The notes beneath the pieces were generated by a model. The model did not search any database. It was given only the letters and a program-made list of their open reading frames with translations, and was not told the DNA's origin. DNA of 64,000 nt from an uncultured Tateyamaria sp. (GTDB taxonomy: Bacteria > Pseudomonadota > Alphaproteobacteria > Rhodobacterales > Rhodobacteraceae). How positions within the stretch are numbered: the stretch's first letter is position 1; every line of letters starts with the position of its first letter. Where the stretch lies: assembly GCF_947503705.1 (NCBI RefSeq), contig NZ_CANNES010000001.1, positions 124,001 to 188,000 of the forward strand, in the 5' to 3' direction. Shown in pieces: positions 17,523-26,690 of the stretch. Both the position numbers and the translations under genes were made by a program.

Positions 17523-18058
17523 CGTCCTGGTTCTTTGGCTATGGAAGCCTCGTCAACCGCGACACCCACAGCTATCCGCAAGCGCAACAGGCCACCTTGC
17601 GGGGCTGGCGGCGGACTTGGGTGCGGACCGCGCTGCGCGATGTGGTGTTCCTGTCGATCCACAAGGCACCGGGGCACAGCATCAACGGCCTGATCGCCGC
17701 CGTGCCACAGGCCGACTGGACCGCACTGGACACGCGCGAAGCCGGTTACAGCCGCTTTGCCGCCACCGATCACATCGTCCACGGCGCGGAGGCCAGCGAC
17801 ATTGCCGCCTATCAGGTGCCGCCCGCGCTGCAACGGCACGACGGCGACCACTGCATGCTGCTTAGCTATCTCGACGTGGTGGTTCAGGGGTTCCTGCGCG
17901 AATTTGGGCAGGCCGGGGTCGAGGCGTTCTTTGACACAACCGACAACTGGGCGATCCCTGTCCATGACGACCGGGGCCAGCCCCGCTACCCCCGCGCCAC
18001 ACAGGTCAGCCGCGAAGAACAGGCCCTCGTCGACCGGCTACTTGCGCAAGTTCAATAG
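17519..18058 (+). CDS. Gamma-glutamylcyclotransferase-like (AIG2/GGCT fold) protein
   Basis: A 179-residue protein with the GGCT signature FGYGSLVN at residues 5-12. The acid-base Glu region is DTREAGYSRF near 70. It probably releases 5-oxoproline from a gamma-glutamyl compound, but the family is broad. The ATG at 17519 overlaps the stop of the phosphatase. Its last 21 bases overlap the convergent MATE gene. Confidence 0.82.
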   Translation: MTSWFFGYGSLVNRDTHSYPQAQQATLRGWRRTWVRTALRDVVFLSIHKAPGHSINGLIAAVPQADWTALDTREAGYSRFAATDHIVHGAEASDIAAYQVPPALQRHDGDHCMLLSYLDVVVQGFLREFGQAGVEAFFDTTDNWAIPVHDDRGQPRYPRATQVSREEQALVDRLLAQVQ

Positions 18059-19429
18059 GGACATAAGCCGCCCCTCGCGGTCAAACTTGTCACCCGTTTG
18101 CGCGCCACCTTCACCGGTCATGACCCGCAAGGCCAAGAACCACGCAACCGTCCCAAAAACAACACCCGCCAGTGCTTGACCCACCATCACGCCGGGTGCG
18201 CCAAACAGGGCCGAGCCCAGCCAGACCAGCGGGATCATGGCAACGGTATTGCGCCCCCAGTTCATCCAGGTCGAGTAGAACGGGTGACCCAGATTGTTAA
18301 AGCCCGCATTGCTGACGAACAGAACCCCGTTAAAGAAAAACAAGAGCGCAAGCGGCCCACAAAACAGGTACACCAGATCGCGGGCAACGCCCGTAGCGGT
18401 AAAAAGGTCCGCAATCGGGCCCCGCAACACAAACAGGATCGCCGAAATCAAGGCAATCACCACCCCGGTGAACAAAAGTGCTGCATTGAATGTCTGCCGC
18501 ACCCGCGCCTGATTTCCCGCGCCAAAGTTCTGCCCGATGATCGGCCCCACCGCGCCGGAGAGGGCAAAGATCACGGCAAAAGACACCGGCATCAAACGGC
18601 CCACGATGGCCATGCCCGCCACTGCTTCCATCCCGTATTGGGCCATGGATCGGGTGACGATGGCTTGTCCGAAAGGGGTCGCAAACTGCGTCAGGATCGC
18701 AGGAAAGCCGATGGTCAGCATCGGGCCCAGATCGCGGATCATCGGCACGAATGCGGGGCGTGGCAGCCCCCCGTGATGGCGCAGGATCGGCAGGATCGCA
18801 GCCACCGCAATAGCAATCCGCGCTGCCACCGAGGCCAGCGCCGCCCCCGTCAGATCAAGACCCAGACCAAAGATCAGAATCGGGTCAAGCACCGCGTTCA
18901 CACCGCCCCCGATGATGGTCGACATCATCGCCCGGCGGGCATCGCCATGGGCGCGCAAAATGCCGCCCCCCATCATGGCGACCACCAGAAACGGCAGAGA
19001 TGGTACAACGATCTGAAGGTATCCCTCAGCCAAACGCGCCGTCTCGCCCTCCGCTCCGATCATCCAGACAAAGAGCGGGATATTGACCCAGACAAGGGCC
19101 GCAAAGATCACGCCGAACACGACACCAAATGTCAGCCCATGAACGGATCGCGCGCGGGCCAAATCCGTGTCTCCCGCGCCCAGCGATCGGGCCACGAGCG
19201 CGCCCACGGCAATCGCCATGCCGATGGAAAAGGACGTGGTGAAAAACAGGATGGACCCGGCATAGCCCACGGCGGCGGCCAATTCGGCCTTGCCCAGCAT
19301 CGAGATGAAAATCATGTCGATAAAATCGACCAGAAATACCGCCATCAGGCCCACGCTCGACGTCAGCGACATGACCGTCACGTGGCTCAAAGGCGAGCCG
19401 CTCAGGAATTTGGCCTGAGCGTCAGCCAT
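18038..19429 (-). CDS. MATE-family multidrug/toxin efflux transporter
   Basis: A 463-residue protein with twelve hydrophobic segments and two repeated halves. The first half contains FIDMIFISMLG and VARSLGAGDTDLARAR, and the second GPIIGQNFGAGNQARVRQTF, the duplicated MATE pattern. The frame is open to 19483, but MADAQAKFLSG at 19429 fits the family start best; the ribosome-binding site is weak. It would couple H+ or Na+ entry to efflux of cationic compounds. It is convergent with the cyclotransferase gene. Confidence 0.88.
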   Translation of the reverse strand: MADAQAKFLSGSPLSHVTVMSLTSSVGLMAVFLVDFIDMIFISMLGKAELAAAVGYAGSILFFTTSFSIGMAIAVGALVARSLGAGDTDLARARSVHGLTFGVVFGVIFAALVWVNIPLFVWMIGAEGETARLAEGYLQIVVPSLPFLVVAMMGGGILRAHGDARRAMMSTIIGGGVNAVLDPILIFGLGLDLTGAALASVAARIAIAVAAILPILRHHGGLPRPAFVPMIRDLGPMLTIGFPAILTQFATPFGQAIVTRSMAQYGMEAVAGMAIVGRLMPVSFAVIFALSGAVGPIIGQNFGAGNQARVRQTFNAALLFTGVVIALISAILFVLRGPIADLFTATGVARDLVYLFCGPLALLFFFNGVLFVSNAGFNNLGHPFYSTWMNWGRNTVAMIPLVWLGSALFGAPGVMVGQALAGVVFGTVAWFLALRVMTGEGGAQTGDKFDREGRLMSLLNLRK

Positions 19430-19501
19430 AGGCCCGCATCTGCCCAATTCTAAAAAATCCCTCGCCGACGGGCCGTTCTGCAATCACAGCCCCGGGGAGG
19501 A

Positions 19502-20827
19502 TCATGCGCGCGCCTTCACAACCTGCAAAAGTGGCATAAGCGCCGCCATATCCGGCCCGTGCGCCTGCCCCGTTACCGCCTTGCGCAGCGGCATGAACAG
19601 GCCGCGCCCTTTGCGACCGGTGGCGGCCTTCACGGCACCTGTCCACGTACTCCAGGTATCGGCGGCAAAGGGCCCCTCGGGCAGCAAGCCCATAGCCTCG
19701 GCGACAAACTCGCGGTCTTCATCGTCGATCACCGGATCGGCGCCGTCGCGGCACAAGGCCCACCACGCGTCCAGATCATGCAGCGTTTCAATATTGTCGC
19801 GCATCACGGTCCAGAACGGCTCTGCCATGTCCGCAGGCACACCAAGCGCATCAATCTCGGCGCGCACGGCGTCCAGCGGCAAGTACTGCAAATAGCGACC
19901 GGTCAGCGGAAACAGGTCCGCCTCGTCAAACTTGGTCGGTGCGGACCCGAAATGGCCAATGTCAAACCCGTCAATCAGCTCCGCCATGTCGGTGCGTAGC
20001 TCAACAGGGTCCGACGACCCCAACCGCGCCATCAGGCTCAAGAGCGCCATCGGCTGCACGCCACGTTCGCGCAGATCACGCAAGGCCAGCGTGCCCAGAC
20101 GTTTGGACAGCGCCTCGCCCTGCGGGCCGGTCAGCAGCGAATGGTGGGCAAAGCTGGGCACAGAACCGCCCAACGCTTCGATAATCTGGATTTGGGTGGC
20201 CGTGTTGGTCACGTGATCGGATCCGCGCACCACATGGGTCACACCCATATCGGTGTCGTCCACCACCGACGCGATGGTATACAGGACCTGTCCGTCCTGA
20301 CGGATCAGAACCGGGTCACTGACGCTGGCGGCATCAATGCTGATATTGCCCAGAATGCCGTCGTCCCACTCGATCCGCGCCTGATCCAGCTTGAAACGCC
20401 ACACGCCCTGCCCACGCTCGGCACGCAGCGCCTCCCGCGCGGCCTCGCTCAGGGCCAATGCGGCACGGTCGTAGACGGGCGGCTTGCCCATGTTCAACTG
20501 TTTCTTGCGCTTGAGGTCCAGTTCGGTCGGCGTCTCGAACGCCTCGTAGAACCGACCAATGTCGCGCAGCGTGTCTGCGGCGGCGGCATAGCGGTCCAAC
20601 CGATCCGATTGCCGCTCGACCCGGTCCCAATGCAGGCCCAACCACTCCAGATCCCGCTTGATCGCGTCGACATATTCTTCCTTCGACCGCTCTGGGTCGG
20701 TATCGTCGATGCGCAGGATGAATGTGCCGCTTGCCTTGCGGGCGATCAGGTAGTTCATAAGGGCGGTGCGCAGGTTGCCCACATGGATATAGCCGGTGGG
20801 CGACGGGGCGAAACGGGTGGTTGTCAT
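19502..20827 (-). CDS. gltX: Glutamate--tRNA ligase
   Basis: A 441-residue class I aminoacyl-tRNA synthetase. The HIGH box appears as HVGN within PSPTGYIHVGNLR (residues 8-20) and the KMSKS box as ALSKR at 239-243. The C-terminal helical part is long enough for an anticodon-binding domain, which excludes the short glutamyl-Q-tRNA synthetase. Alphaproteobacteria commonly have two GltX copies, one of which charges both tRNA-Glu and tRNA-Gln; which one this is cannot be told here. It lies 72 bases upstream of the MATE gene on the same strand. Confidence 0.93.
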   Translation of the reverse strand: MTTTRFAPSPTGYIHVGNLRTALMNYLIARKASGTFILRIDDTDPERSKEEYVDAIKRDLEWLGLHWDRVERQSDRLDRYAAAADTLRDIGRFYEAFETPTELDLKRKKQLNMGKPPVYDRAALALSEAAREALRAERGQGVWRFKLDQARIEWDDGILGNISIDAASVSDPVLIRQDGQVLYTIASVVDDTDMGVTHVVRGSDHVTNTATQIQIIEALGGSVPSFAHHSLLTGPQGEALSKRLGTLALRDLRERGVQPMALLSLMARLGSSDPVELRTDMAELIDGFDIGHFGSAPTKFDEADLFPLTGRYLQYLPLDAVRAEIDALGVPADMAEPFWTVMRDNIETLHDLDAWWALCRDGADPVIDDEDREFVAEAMGLLPEGPFAADTWSTWTGAVKAATGRKGRGLFMPLRKAVTGQAHGPDMAALMPLLQVVKARA

Positions 20828-20881
20828 GGGTCATCTCCGATGTTGGCGGAGCCTTGTCACAGGGGCACGAACTTGTCCAGT

Positions 20882-21310
20882 TTAAGGGATGGCACGAACT
20901 GGCCAATGGGTGGCCAGATCGCGCAGGCCCGCCTGGATCAATTCGCCCAGAACATCCGCGTCCACGCGGTCCAATCGGGTCAGATACAGACAGGATTTGC
21001 CTTTGTTATGCTGTCCCAGCCTGTCCAGAATGACACTGCAATCGGTGTAACCGGGCATAATGTAGATGCTCAGCCTGGCCTTGCGTGGGGCATAACCGGT
21101 GGCCATCCAGGTGCCGGACCGGCCCGACGCATAGGTATTGTCATAAGCGCCGTAACCCACGATGCCGCCCGTCCAGATCACCGGCTGAAAACCGGTCGCC
21201 GCCCGGAATAGGGTGTCCAACGCCCGGGCCCCGGCCTCCCGTCGCTCGGGTGAAACACCCGTGACCCAATCGGCAAAAAGCACCTCTTCGACCTTTGTTT
21301 TCTGGTTCAT
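20882..21310 (-). CDS. DUF1801-domain protein
   Basis: A 142-residue protein of the DUF1801/YdhG-like family. Recognisable parts are the ATGFQPVIWTGGIVGYG segment and the following RLSIYIMP strand. Members are small cytosolic proteins, some annotated as iron chaperones, but without firm function. The ATG at 21310 is used; a GTG at 21316 is also in frame. It is divergent from the secreted metallohydrolase gene, with about 100 bases between the starts. Confidence 0.8.
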   Translation of the reverse strand: MNQKTKVEEVLFADWVTGVSPERREAGARALDTLFRAATGFQPVIWTGGIVGYGAYDNTYASGRSGTWMATGYAPRKARLSIYIMPGYTDCSVILDRLGQHNKGKSCLYLTRLDRVDADVLGELIQAGLRDLATHWPVRAIP

Positions 21311-21412
21311 TTGCACCCGACCTCAAAAAAAATCGATAATTTTTGCGTGATGAGACGTGACTGCGCCAAATCCGCACTATCTCTTGAGTATCTGACAAAG
21401 AGGATAACACCG

Positions 21413-22339
21413 ATGTCTCATTCCCCCAAATTCTCACGCCGCACGGCGCTGTTGGGTGCTGCTGCGCTCCCACTTGCTGCGGCAGGCACCGCCACCCGCG
21501 CCGCCGCGCCCATGATGGGTGTCAGCCAGCACAACTTCAAACGGGTCAAGGTTGGCGCGTTTGAGGTGACCACGCTTTTGGCAGGCACCCGCGCGGTGCC
21601 CGATCCGCACAAGATCTTTGGCCTGAATGTCGAGGCCGACGAGTTCAACGGCGTCTCTGCCGCGGCTGGCCTGCCCACGGACGCGGCGCAGTTTTTCTTT
21701 ACGCCGACGCTGGTCAACACAGGCTCTGAACTGGTGCTGTTCGACACCGGCCTGAACGGCCCCGGAACCGTGGGCGCGATCGAGGCGGCAGGCTATACCG
21801 CCGATCAGGTCGACAAGGTCGTGATCACGCACATGCATGGCGACCACATCGGCGGTCTGATGACCGACGGCGCGCCGACTTTTGCCAATGCCGCCTATAT
21901 GACCGGTGCCGTAGAATTTGATGCGTGGTCCGGCACGGACAACGAGAATTTTGAGGGCAAGGTCCGTCCACTGGCCGAGCAGATGACGATGCTGGACGAT
22001 GGCGGCGCGCCTGCCTCGGGGATCACGGCGATGGCCACCTTCGGGCACACGCCGGGCCACATGGCCTATATGATCGAAAGCGAAGGCACCCAACTGGTGC
22101 TGGGCGCGGACTTTGCTAACCATTACGTTTGGTCGCTGGCCCATCCCGATTGGGAAGTGCGGTTCGACATGGACAAGACCGCCGCGGCCGCCACGCGCAA
22201 GCGGCTGTTGGACATGCTGGCTGCCGACCGGATCGCCTTTGTCGGCTACCACATGCCCTGGCCCGCCATCGGCTATGTCGAGACCAATGGCGAGGGCGGT
22301 TACCGCTATGTCGCGCACAGCTATCAGCTGACGGTCTAA
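21413..22339 (+). CDS. Tat-exported metallo-beta-lactamase-fold hydrolase
   Basis: A 308-residue MBL-fold enzyme. The N-terminus SPKFSRRTALLGAAALPLA is a twin-arginine signal, so it is exported folded with its metals. The zinc motif THMHGDHIGG lies near residue 143, further ligands are in FGHTPGHMAYM near 212 and LGADFANH near 230, and the last His is in GYHMPWP. Lactonases such as AiiA share this arrangement, so acyl-homoserine-lactone or other lactone hydrolysis is possible but not shown. The frame extends upstream to 21311, but only the ATG at 21413 gives the Tat signal. Confidence 0.88.
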   Translation: MSHSPKFSRRTALLGAAALPLAAAGTATRAAAPMMGVSQHNFKRVKVGAFEVTTLLAGTRAVPDPHKIFGLNVEADEFNGVSAAAGLPTDAAQFFFTPTLVNTGSELVLFDTGLNGPGTVGAIEAAGYTADQVDKVVITHMHGDHIGGLMTDGAPTFANAAYMTGAVEFDAWSGTDNENFEGKVRPLAEQMTMLDDGGAPASGITAMATFGHTPGHMAYMIESEGTQLVLGADFANHYVWSLAHPDWEVRFDMDKTAAAATRKRLLDMLAADRIAFVGYHMPWPAIGYVETNGEGGYRYVAHSYQLTV

Positions 22340-22349
22340 GCCACAGGCA

Positions 22350-22436
22350 TAGCGGACGACACGTCCGCCTTACGGGAATGAATCTGATGTCACCCCCGTA
22401 AGGCGGACCCGTTGGTACGCCACAGCCTATCCGCTA
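22350..22436. terminator. Nested perfect inverted repeats, probable bidirectional terminator
   Basis: GTCCGCCTTACGGG (22363-22376) and CCCGTAAGGCGGAC (22395-22408) are perfect 14-base arms with an 18-base spacer. Outer arms TAGCGGA (22350-22356) and TCCGCTA (22430-22436) also match. The structure sits between two converging genes. There is no T-run, so it is more a barrier or mRNA-stabilising hairpin than a textbook terminator. Bases 22352-22378 resemble 61330-61356. Confidence 0.6.
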
Positions 22437-23246
22437 GAGCTTCCCTGCCGCCTCCAGGCGCGCCCAGGCATAGCTCACAAACCCCCGCCGAAACGAATGC
22501 CCGCCGGGAAAGGTGCAGAACTCCAGCACCGCACCGACGTCATTGCCGCGTCGCGCACAGTCCAAATCCTCAACCTGCTCGCGTTCTGCCGGGCCAAAAC
22601 CACCATGCGCGCGGTACATCGCCAGCGCCTCCCGCACATCCCCCTGATGCGTCGGCCCAATGGGCCGGCCGCCCAAAGGCACGGTGCGGTCTTCGGTTCC
22701 GTGAATATGGATCACGCTGGCCACGGGAGCGGCACAGGCCTCCGGCGGCTCCAACCAGAACGTGCCCGCAATGGGCGCAAAGCCCGCAAACAGATCGGGC
22801 CGCGCACAGGCGAGGTTCCACACCATCATGCCGCCTGCCGAAAACCCGGTCATCATCACGCGTGTCCGGTCCAGTGCAAAGCGCAACGATGCATCTCCCA
22901 TCACCGCCTCGAAATAGTCGAACTCCACCGCCCCATCCGTGTCGGGATGTCGGGGGGCATTGGGGATCACCCAATCCTCATCCCCCGATTTCACCGCAAT
23001 CAGGGCAAGGCCCATATCCGACACCATCCGGCGCAGCCCAGTGTTGCGCATCACACCACGGGCCGATCCGCGATAGCCATGGGCAAAGACAATCGCCCCC
23101 ACTGGCGTGACCCCATCATGGCCCTCGGGCATCGCGATGCGGTAATGGCGGTCGCCCAAGGGGCAATCGGTATCAGGGCCGCAGGCAAAAGCCACAGGGG
23201 CCACCCAGGCCAAGGCCAATCCGATCAAAATGCGCAACGCTGTCAT
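22434..23246 (-). CDS. Secreted PHB-depolymerase-like esterase (alpha/beta hydrolase)
   Basis: A 270-residue exported hydrolase. A signal peptide ends at VAFAC near residue 22. The oxyanion region FAHGYRGSARG lies near 55, the nucleophile elbow GFSAGGMMVW near 134, and the HIHGTEDRTVP segment carries the acid. The final GGHSFRRG carries the His. The fold matches esterase_phd/LpqC proteins such as poly(3-hydroxybutyrate) depolymerases and feruloyl esterases. The cysteines (CGPDTDC, ACAAP, DCARR) could form disulfides outside the cytoplasm. Confidence 0.82.
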   Translation of the reverse strand: MTALRILIGLALAWVAPVAFACGPDTDCPLGDRHYRIAMPEGHDGVTPVGAIVFAHGYRGSARGVMRNTGLRRMVSDMGLALIAVKSGDEDWVIPNAPRHPDTDGAVEFDYFEAVMGDASLRFALDRTRVMMTGFSAGGMMVWNLACARPDLFAGFAPIAGTFWLEPPEACAAPVASVIHIHGTEDRTVPLGGRPIGPTHQGDVREALAMYRAHGGFGPAEREQVEDLDCARRGNDVGAVLEFCTFPGGHSFRRGFVSYAWARLEAAGKL

Positions 23247-23326
23247 GGTTTGCCCTCGCCTACCGCTTTGACGCGCAGCATCCTACGGGTCAGGCGGCGT
23301 CGCAAATCACCTCTGCGTCAATCGCC

Positions 23327-24985
23327 TCAAGACAGATCGCGCCACCGGTTCACAATGGGGTAACGGCGATCCAGCCAGAAGGCCCGCTTGGTCAACCGGG
23401 CACCCGGCGCAGACTGGAAACGCTTGTATTCACTGAGGTAAATCAGCTTCTCGATCTTGCGCGCCACATCGGCGTCAAACCCGGCGGCCACACAATCGGC
23501 AATCGACCCATCCTGATCCACCAGAATGTCCAACAGCGCGTCCAGTTCGGGATAGTCTGGCAAGCTGTCGCTGTCCTTCTGATCCTCGCGCAGCTCGGCG
23601 CTGGGGGGCTTGGTGATGATCCGGTCGGGAATCACTTCACCCGCATTGCCCATCATCCAGTCGCGGTGATTTGCGTTCCGCCAGCGGCAGGTCTCAAACA
23701 CGCGGGTCTTGTAGAGGTCCTTGATCGGATTGTACCCGCCCGCCATGTCGCCATAGATCGTGGCATAGCCCACGGCGACCTCGGATTTGTTGCCGGTGGT
23801 CAACAGCATCTCGCCAAACTTGTTCGACAGGGCCATGAGCAGCAAACCGCGAATGCGGGACTGGATATTTTCCTCGGTCAGGCCCTCGTCCATGCCTTCA
23901 AAGAGCGGCGAAAGGGTGCTGGTCACCGCAGCGCGCGTCTCACCAATCGGCACATAGTCATAGCGGCAGCCCAAGGCTTTGGCGCAGGCCTCGGCATCCT
24001 CAAGACTGTCGCCCGAAGTGTATTCCGACGGCAGCATGACACAGCGCACGTTGTCCGGGCCGAGGGCATCGGCAGCTATAGTCGCAACAAGTGCGGAATC
24101 CACCCCCCCCGACATGCCCAACAGCACTTTGCTAAAGCCCGTCTTGGCGCAATAATCGCGCAAGGACGTGACCATGACACGGTAATCCTGTTCCCATTCG
24201 TCCGGGTGGTGGGCCATCTCGCCGGGCAATACGCGCCAACCCTCAGGGCCACGCTCCAGGTCCAGATGGGTCACCGTCTCGTCAAAGGCGGGCAACAACA
24301 TGGCCATCGCGCCGCCCGGGTTCAGGGCAAAAGAGCCGCCATCAAACACCTGATCGTCCTGTCCGCCCACCATATTGAGGTAAATCACGGGCAGGCCGGT
24401 TTCGACCACACGAGCCACCATGTGGTTCAGGCGGGTCTCGAACTTGTTCCGGTAATAGGGCGAGCCATTGGGAACGAGCAGGAACTCGGCCCCCGTCTCC
24501 TGCAAAGTCTCCGCCACGTCCGAATGCCAGGCGTCCTCGCACACGGGCGATCCCACGCGGGTATTGCCCACGGAATAGGGGCCGCCCAAAGGCCCCGCAT
24601 CAAAAATGCGCACCTCGTCAAATACGGTCTCATTGGGCAAATGATGCTTCAGCACCCTGCTCGCGATGCGCCCGCCCTTGCAAATGAGGTAGGCGTTGAA
24701 AAGCTCGGCCCCTTCAGCCCATGGGCAGCCGATAGCCAGGGCCGGCCCATCCGCGCAGTCCACCGCAAGCGCCTCAACGGCCTGCATCGCCGCCGTGTGA
24801 AAAGCGGGCTTGGACACCAGATCCTGAGCATTATACCCGGCAATAAACATCTCGGGCAGGGCCACCATATCGGCGCCTGCGGCCTTGCCCTCATCCCAGG
24901 CGGCGCGGGCCTTGGCGGCATTGCCCGGGATATCTCCGACAGTGGGATTCAACTGACCCAATGTGATGCGGAACCTGTCGGCCAT
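23327..24985 (-). CDS. nadE: Glutamine-dependent NAD+ synthetase
   Basis: A 552-residue two-domain enzyme. The N-terminal CN-hydrolase glutaminase carries the Glu in LPEMFIAGYN, the Lys in LKHHLPNETVFDE and the Cys in GSPVCEDAWHS. The C-terminal NAD synthetase domain has the P-loop LGMSGGVDSALVA near residue 290, GNKSEVAVGYATIYGDMAGG near 380, and KPPSAELREDQKDSDSLP. It amidates deamido-NAD using glutamine. The ATG at 24985 has an AAGGAG site and gives the family N-terminus MADRFRITLGQLNP. Confidence 0.95.
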   Translation of the reverse strand: MADRFRITLGQLNPTVGDIPGNAAKARAAWDEGKAAGADMVALPEMFIAGYNAQDLVSKPAFHTAAMQAVEALAVDCADGPALAIGCPWAEGAELFNAYLICKGGRIASRVLKHHLPNETVFDEVRIFDAGPLGGPYSVGNTRVGSPVCEDAWHSDVAETLQETGAEFLLVPNGSPYYRNKFETRLNHMVARVVETGLPVIYLNMVGGQDDQVFDGGSFALNPGGAMAMLLPAFDETVTHLDLERGPEGWRVLPGEMAHHPDEWEQDYRVMVTSLRDYCAKTGFSKVLLGMSGGVDSALVATIAADALGPDNVRCVMLPSEYTSGDSLEDAEACAKALGCRYDYVPIGETRAAVTSTLSPLFEGMDEGLTEENIQSRIRGLLLMALSNKFGEMLLTTGNKSEVAVGYATIYGDMAGGYNPIKDLYKTRVFETCRWRNANHRDWMMGNAGEVIPDRIITKPPSAELREDQKDSDSLPDYPELDALLDILVDQDGSIADCVAAGFDADVARKIEKLIYLSEYKRFQSAPGARLTKRAFWLDRRYPIVNRWRDLS

Positions 24986-25077
24986 GGCGGCACTCCTTAA
25001 AAGCTCACGGCGTGATGTAGCAGATTGCCAAGGCAAGGGAACCCACCTGCGACGCATTGAACACTGTCCGGCCCTGC

Positions 25078-25148
25078 CCTTCTTTTCTTCAGAAATACTC
25101 CCGGGGGTTTGGGGGTTGGCCCCCAATAGTCCCTATATTCAGGGACTA
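25078..25148 (-). repeat. Intergenic element with G-run hairpin plus adjacent perfect hairpin
   Basis: On the minus strand this reads five G, CCAA loop, five C, AAACCCCCGGGAGTATTTC, then a purine-rich tail, with the same order of parts as the element at 5741-5800. Immediately beside it TAGTCCCT (25127-25134) and AGGGACTA (25141-25148) form a perfect 8-bp stem with a 6-base loop. The nadE-to-MORN gap (24986-25272) holds this and no gene. Confidence 0.55.
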
Positions 25149-25272
25149 CCCAACAGTCCAACAGGGCGCGAGGCCACGCATCCAAAGGCCATTGCTCCTC
25201 CCGCCCCCCTGTCTTAACCTTTGCGCAACCGCCACATCTGGCTACGACCCACATGATAACCCGAGGTACGCG

Positions 25273-26685
25273 ATGCGCATTCGCAGTCTGATCTTCTGCC
25301 TGGTTCTGCTGCCGGGGATGGCACTGGCCCAAAGCGGCGCGGTGCTGACCAAGCAATATGACGATGGCGGGGTCTATGAGGGGACGTTCCGGGGCGGGCT
25401 CCAGCACGGAACGGGCACCTACCGGCTGCCCAACGGATATGAATATACCGGCGAATGGGTCGATGGCGAGATCAAGGGCGAAGGCACAGCACGCTTCCCC
25501 AATGGCTCCATCTATGAAGGCAGCTTTGCCAAGGGCAAGCCCGACGGGTTCGGCAAGATCATCTTTGCCGATGGGGGCACCTATGAGGGCGACTGGCAGG
25601 CAGGCGCGATTATCGGCGAGGGGGTGGCGCTTTATGCCAACGGTGTCCGGTATGAGGGATCGTTCCGCAACGCCAAGCACCACGGCAAGGGCACCATGCA
25701 GTCGCCCGGCGGCTATGAATACCAGGGCGACTGGGTCGATGGGGTCAAGCAGGGGATGGGCACGATCACCTATCCGGACGGGGCGGTCTATGACGGCCAG
25801 ATCGATGCCGGCAAACGGCAGGGCACCGGCACACTTACAACGCCCGACGGGCTGATCTATGTGGGGCTCTGGAAAGACGGGCAAATCGACGGCAAGGGCA
25901 CCCTGACCCAACCCAATGGAGACGTTTACGAGGGCGATCTGGTCTCGGGCAAGCGCGAGGGGCAAGGCCGCGTCACCTATGCCAATGGGGACGTCTATGA
26001 CGGCACCTTTCAGGACGACCGCCGCCATGGCCAGGGCACGTTCATCGGCAATGACGGGTATCACTATATCGGCCAGTGGACCCAAGGCCAGATCGAGGGC
26101 AAGGGCCGTGTGACGTATCCCGATGGCGCGGTTTACGAGGGCGATTTCCGCGATGACCTGTCCGACGGCAAGGGCAAGATCACCTATACCGACGGCTCCA
26201 CCTATGAGGGCGACTGGGTCGCGGGCGTCATCGAAGGGCAAGGCCGCGCCACCTATGCCAACGGGATCGTTTATGAGGGCGATTACAAAAACGCGCTGAA
26301 CCACGGCCAGGGCGTCATGACCTATTCTGACGGCTACCGCTATGAAGGCGCGTGGCTGAACGGGCAACGGCACGGGCAAGGCACCGCCACCTATCCTGAT
26401 GGCACCGTCTATGTCGGCGACTTCGAGGCCGGGCAACGGCACGGGCAAGGCAAAATCGTGATGGCCTCCGGCTTTGAATATGACGGGCAATGGATACGCG
26501 GCGAAATCGACGGTTTGGGCGTCGCGACATATGCCAATGGCGACGTGTACGAAGGCACCTTCAAGAACGGCAAACGCCAGGGCACAGGCACGATGCGCTA
26601 TGCGACGGGCGAAGAGGCCACAGGGCAATGGGACAACGGCGCCCTGCCAGACACCGAAGCAGACACCGAAACCGAGGGCGGCTGA
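25273..26685 (+). CDS. Exported protein made of about 19 MORN repeats
   Basis: A 470-residue protein. A signal peptide (MRIRSLIFCLVLLPGMALAQ) is followed by about 19 tandem 23-residue MORN repeats of the form YEGxFxxGxxxGxGxxxxxNG, from VYEGTFRGG near residue 34 to EATGQWDNG. A short acidic tail (DTEADTETEGG) ends it. MORN arrays form long beta-sheets that bind proteins or phospholipids, so a periplasmic scaffold is likely. The repeats are well conserved at DNA level. It is followed after 5 bases by another exported protein gene, probably its partner. Confidence 0.9.
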   Translation: MRIRSLIFCLVLLPGMALAQSGAVLTKQYDDGGVYEGTFRGGLQHGTGTYRLPNGYEYTGEWVDGEIKGEGTARFPNGSIYEGSFAKGKPDGFGKIIFADGGTYEGDWQAGAIIGEGVALYANGVRYEGSFRNAKHHGKGTMQSPGGYEYQGDWVDGVKQGMGTITYPDGAVYDGQIDAGKRQGTGTLTTPDGLIYVGLWKDGQIDGKGTLTQPNGDVYEGDLVSGKREGQGRVTYANGDVYDGTFQDDRRHGQGTFIGNDGYHYIGQWTQGQIEGKGRVTYPDGAVYEGDFRDDLSDGKGKITYTDGSTYEGDWVAGVIEGQGRATYANGIVYEGDYKNALNHGQGVMTYSDGYRYEGAWLNGQRHGQGTATYPDGTVYVGDFEAGQRHGQGKIVMASGFEYDGQWIRGEIDGLGVATYANGDVYEGTFKNGKRQGTGTMRYATGEEATGQWDNGALPDTEADTETEGG

Positions 26686-26690
26686 CCCCG

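Noticed and set aside
24997-26628. A 543-codon open frame on the minus strand opposite the MORN gene, rich in periodic I-G-D-A-A-L-P units
   Set aside because: Its periodicity mirrors the MORN repeat on the other strand, it has no family likeness or ribosome-binding site, and the plus-strand frame has a signal peptide and true repeats.
25370-26650. Regular DNA repeats that could be taken for a CRISPR array
   Set aside because: The period is 69 bases and in frame with the 23-residue MORN units; there are no constant repeats separated by unique spacers and no cas genes.
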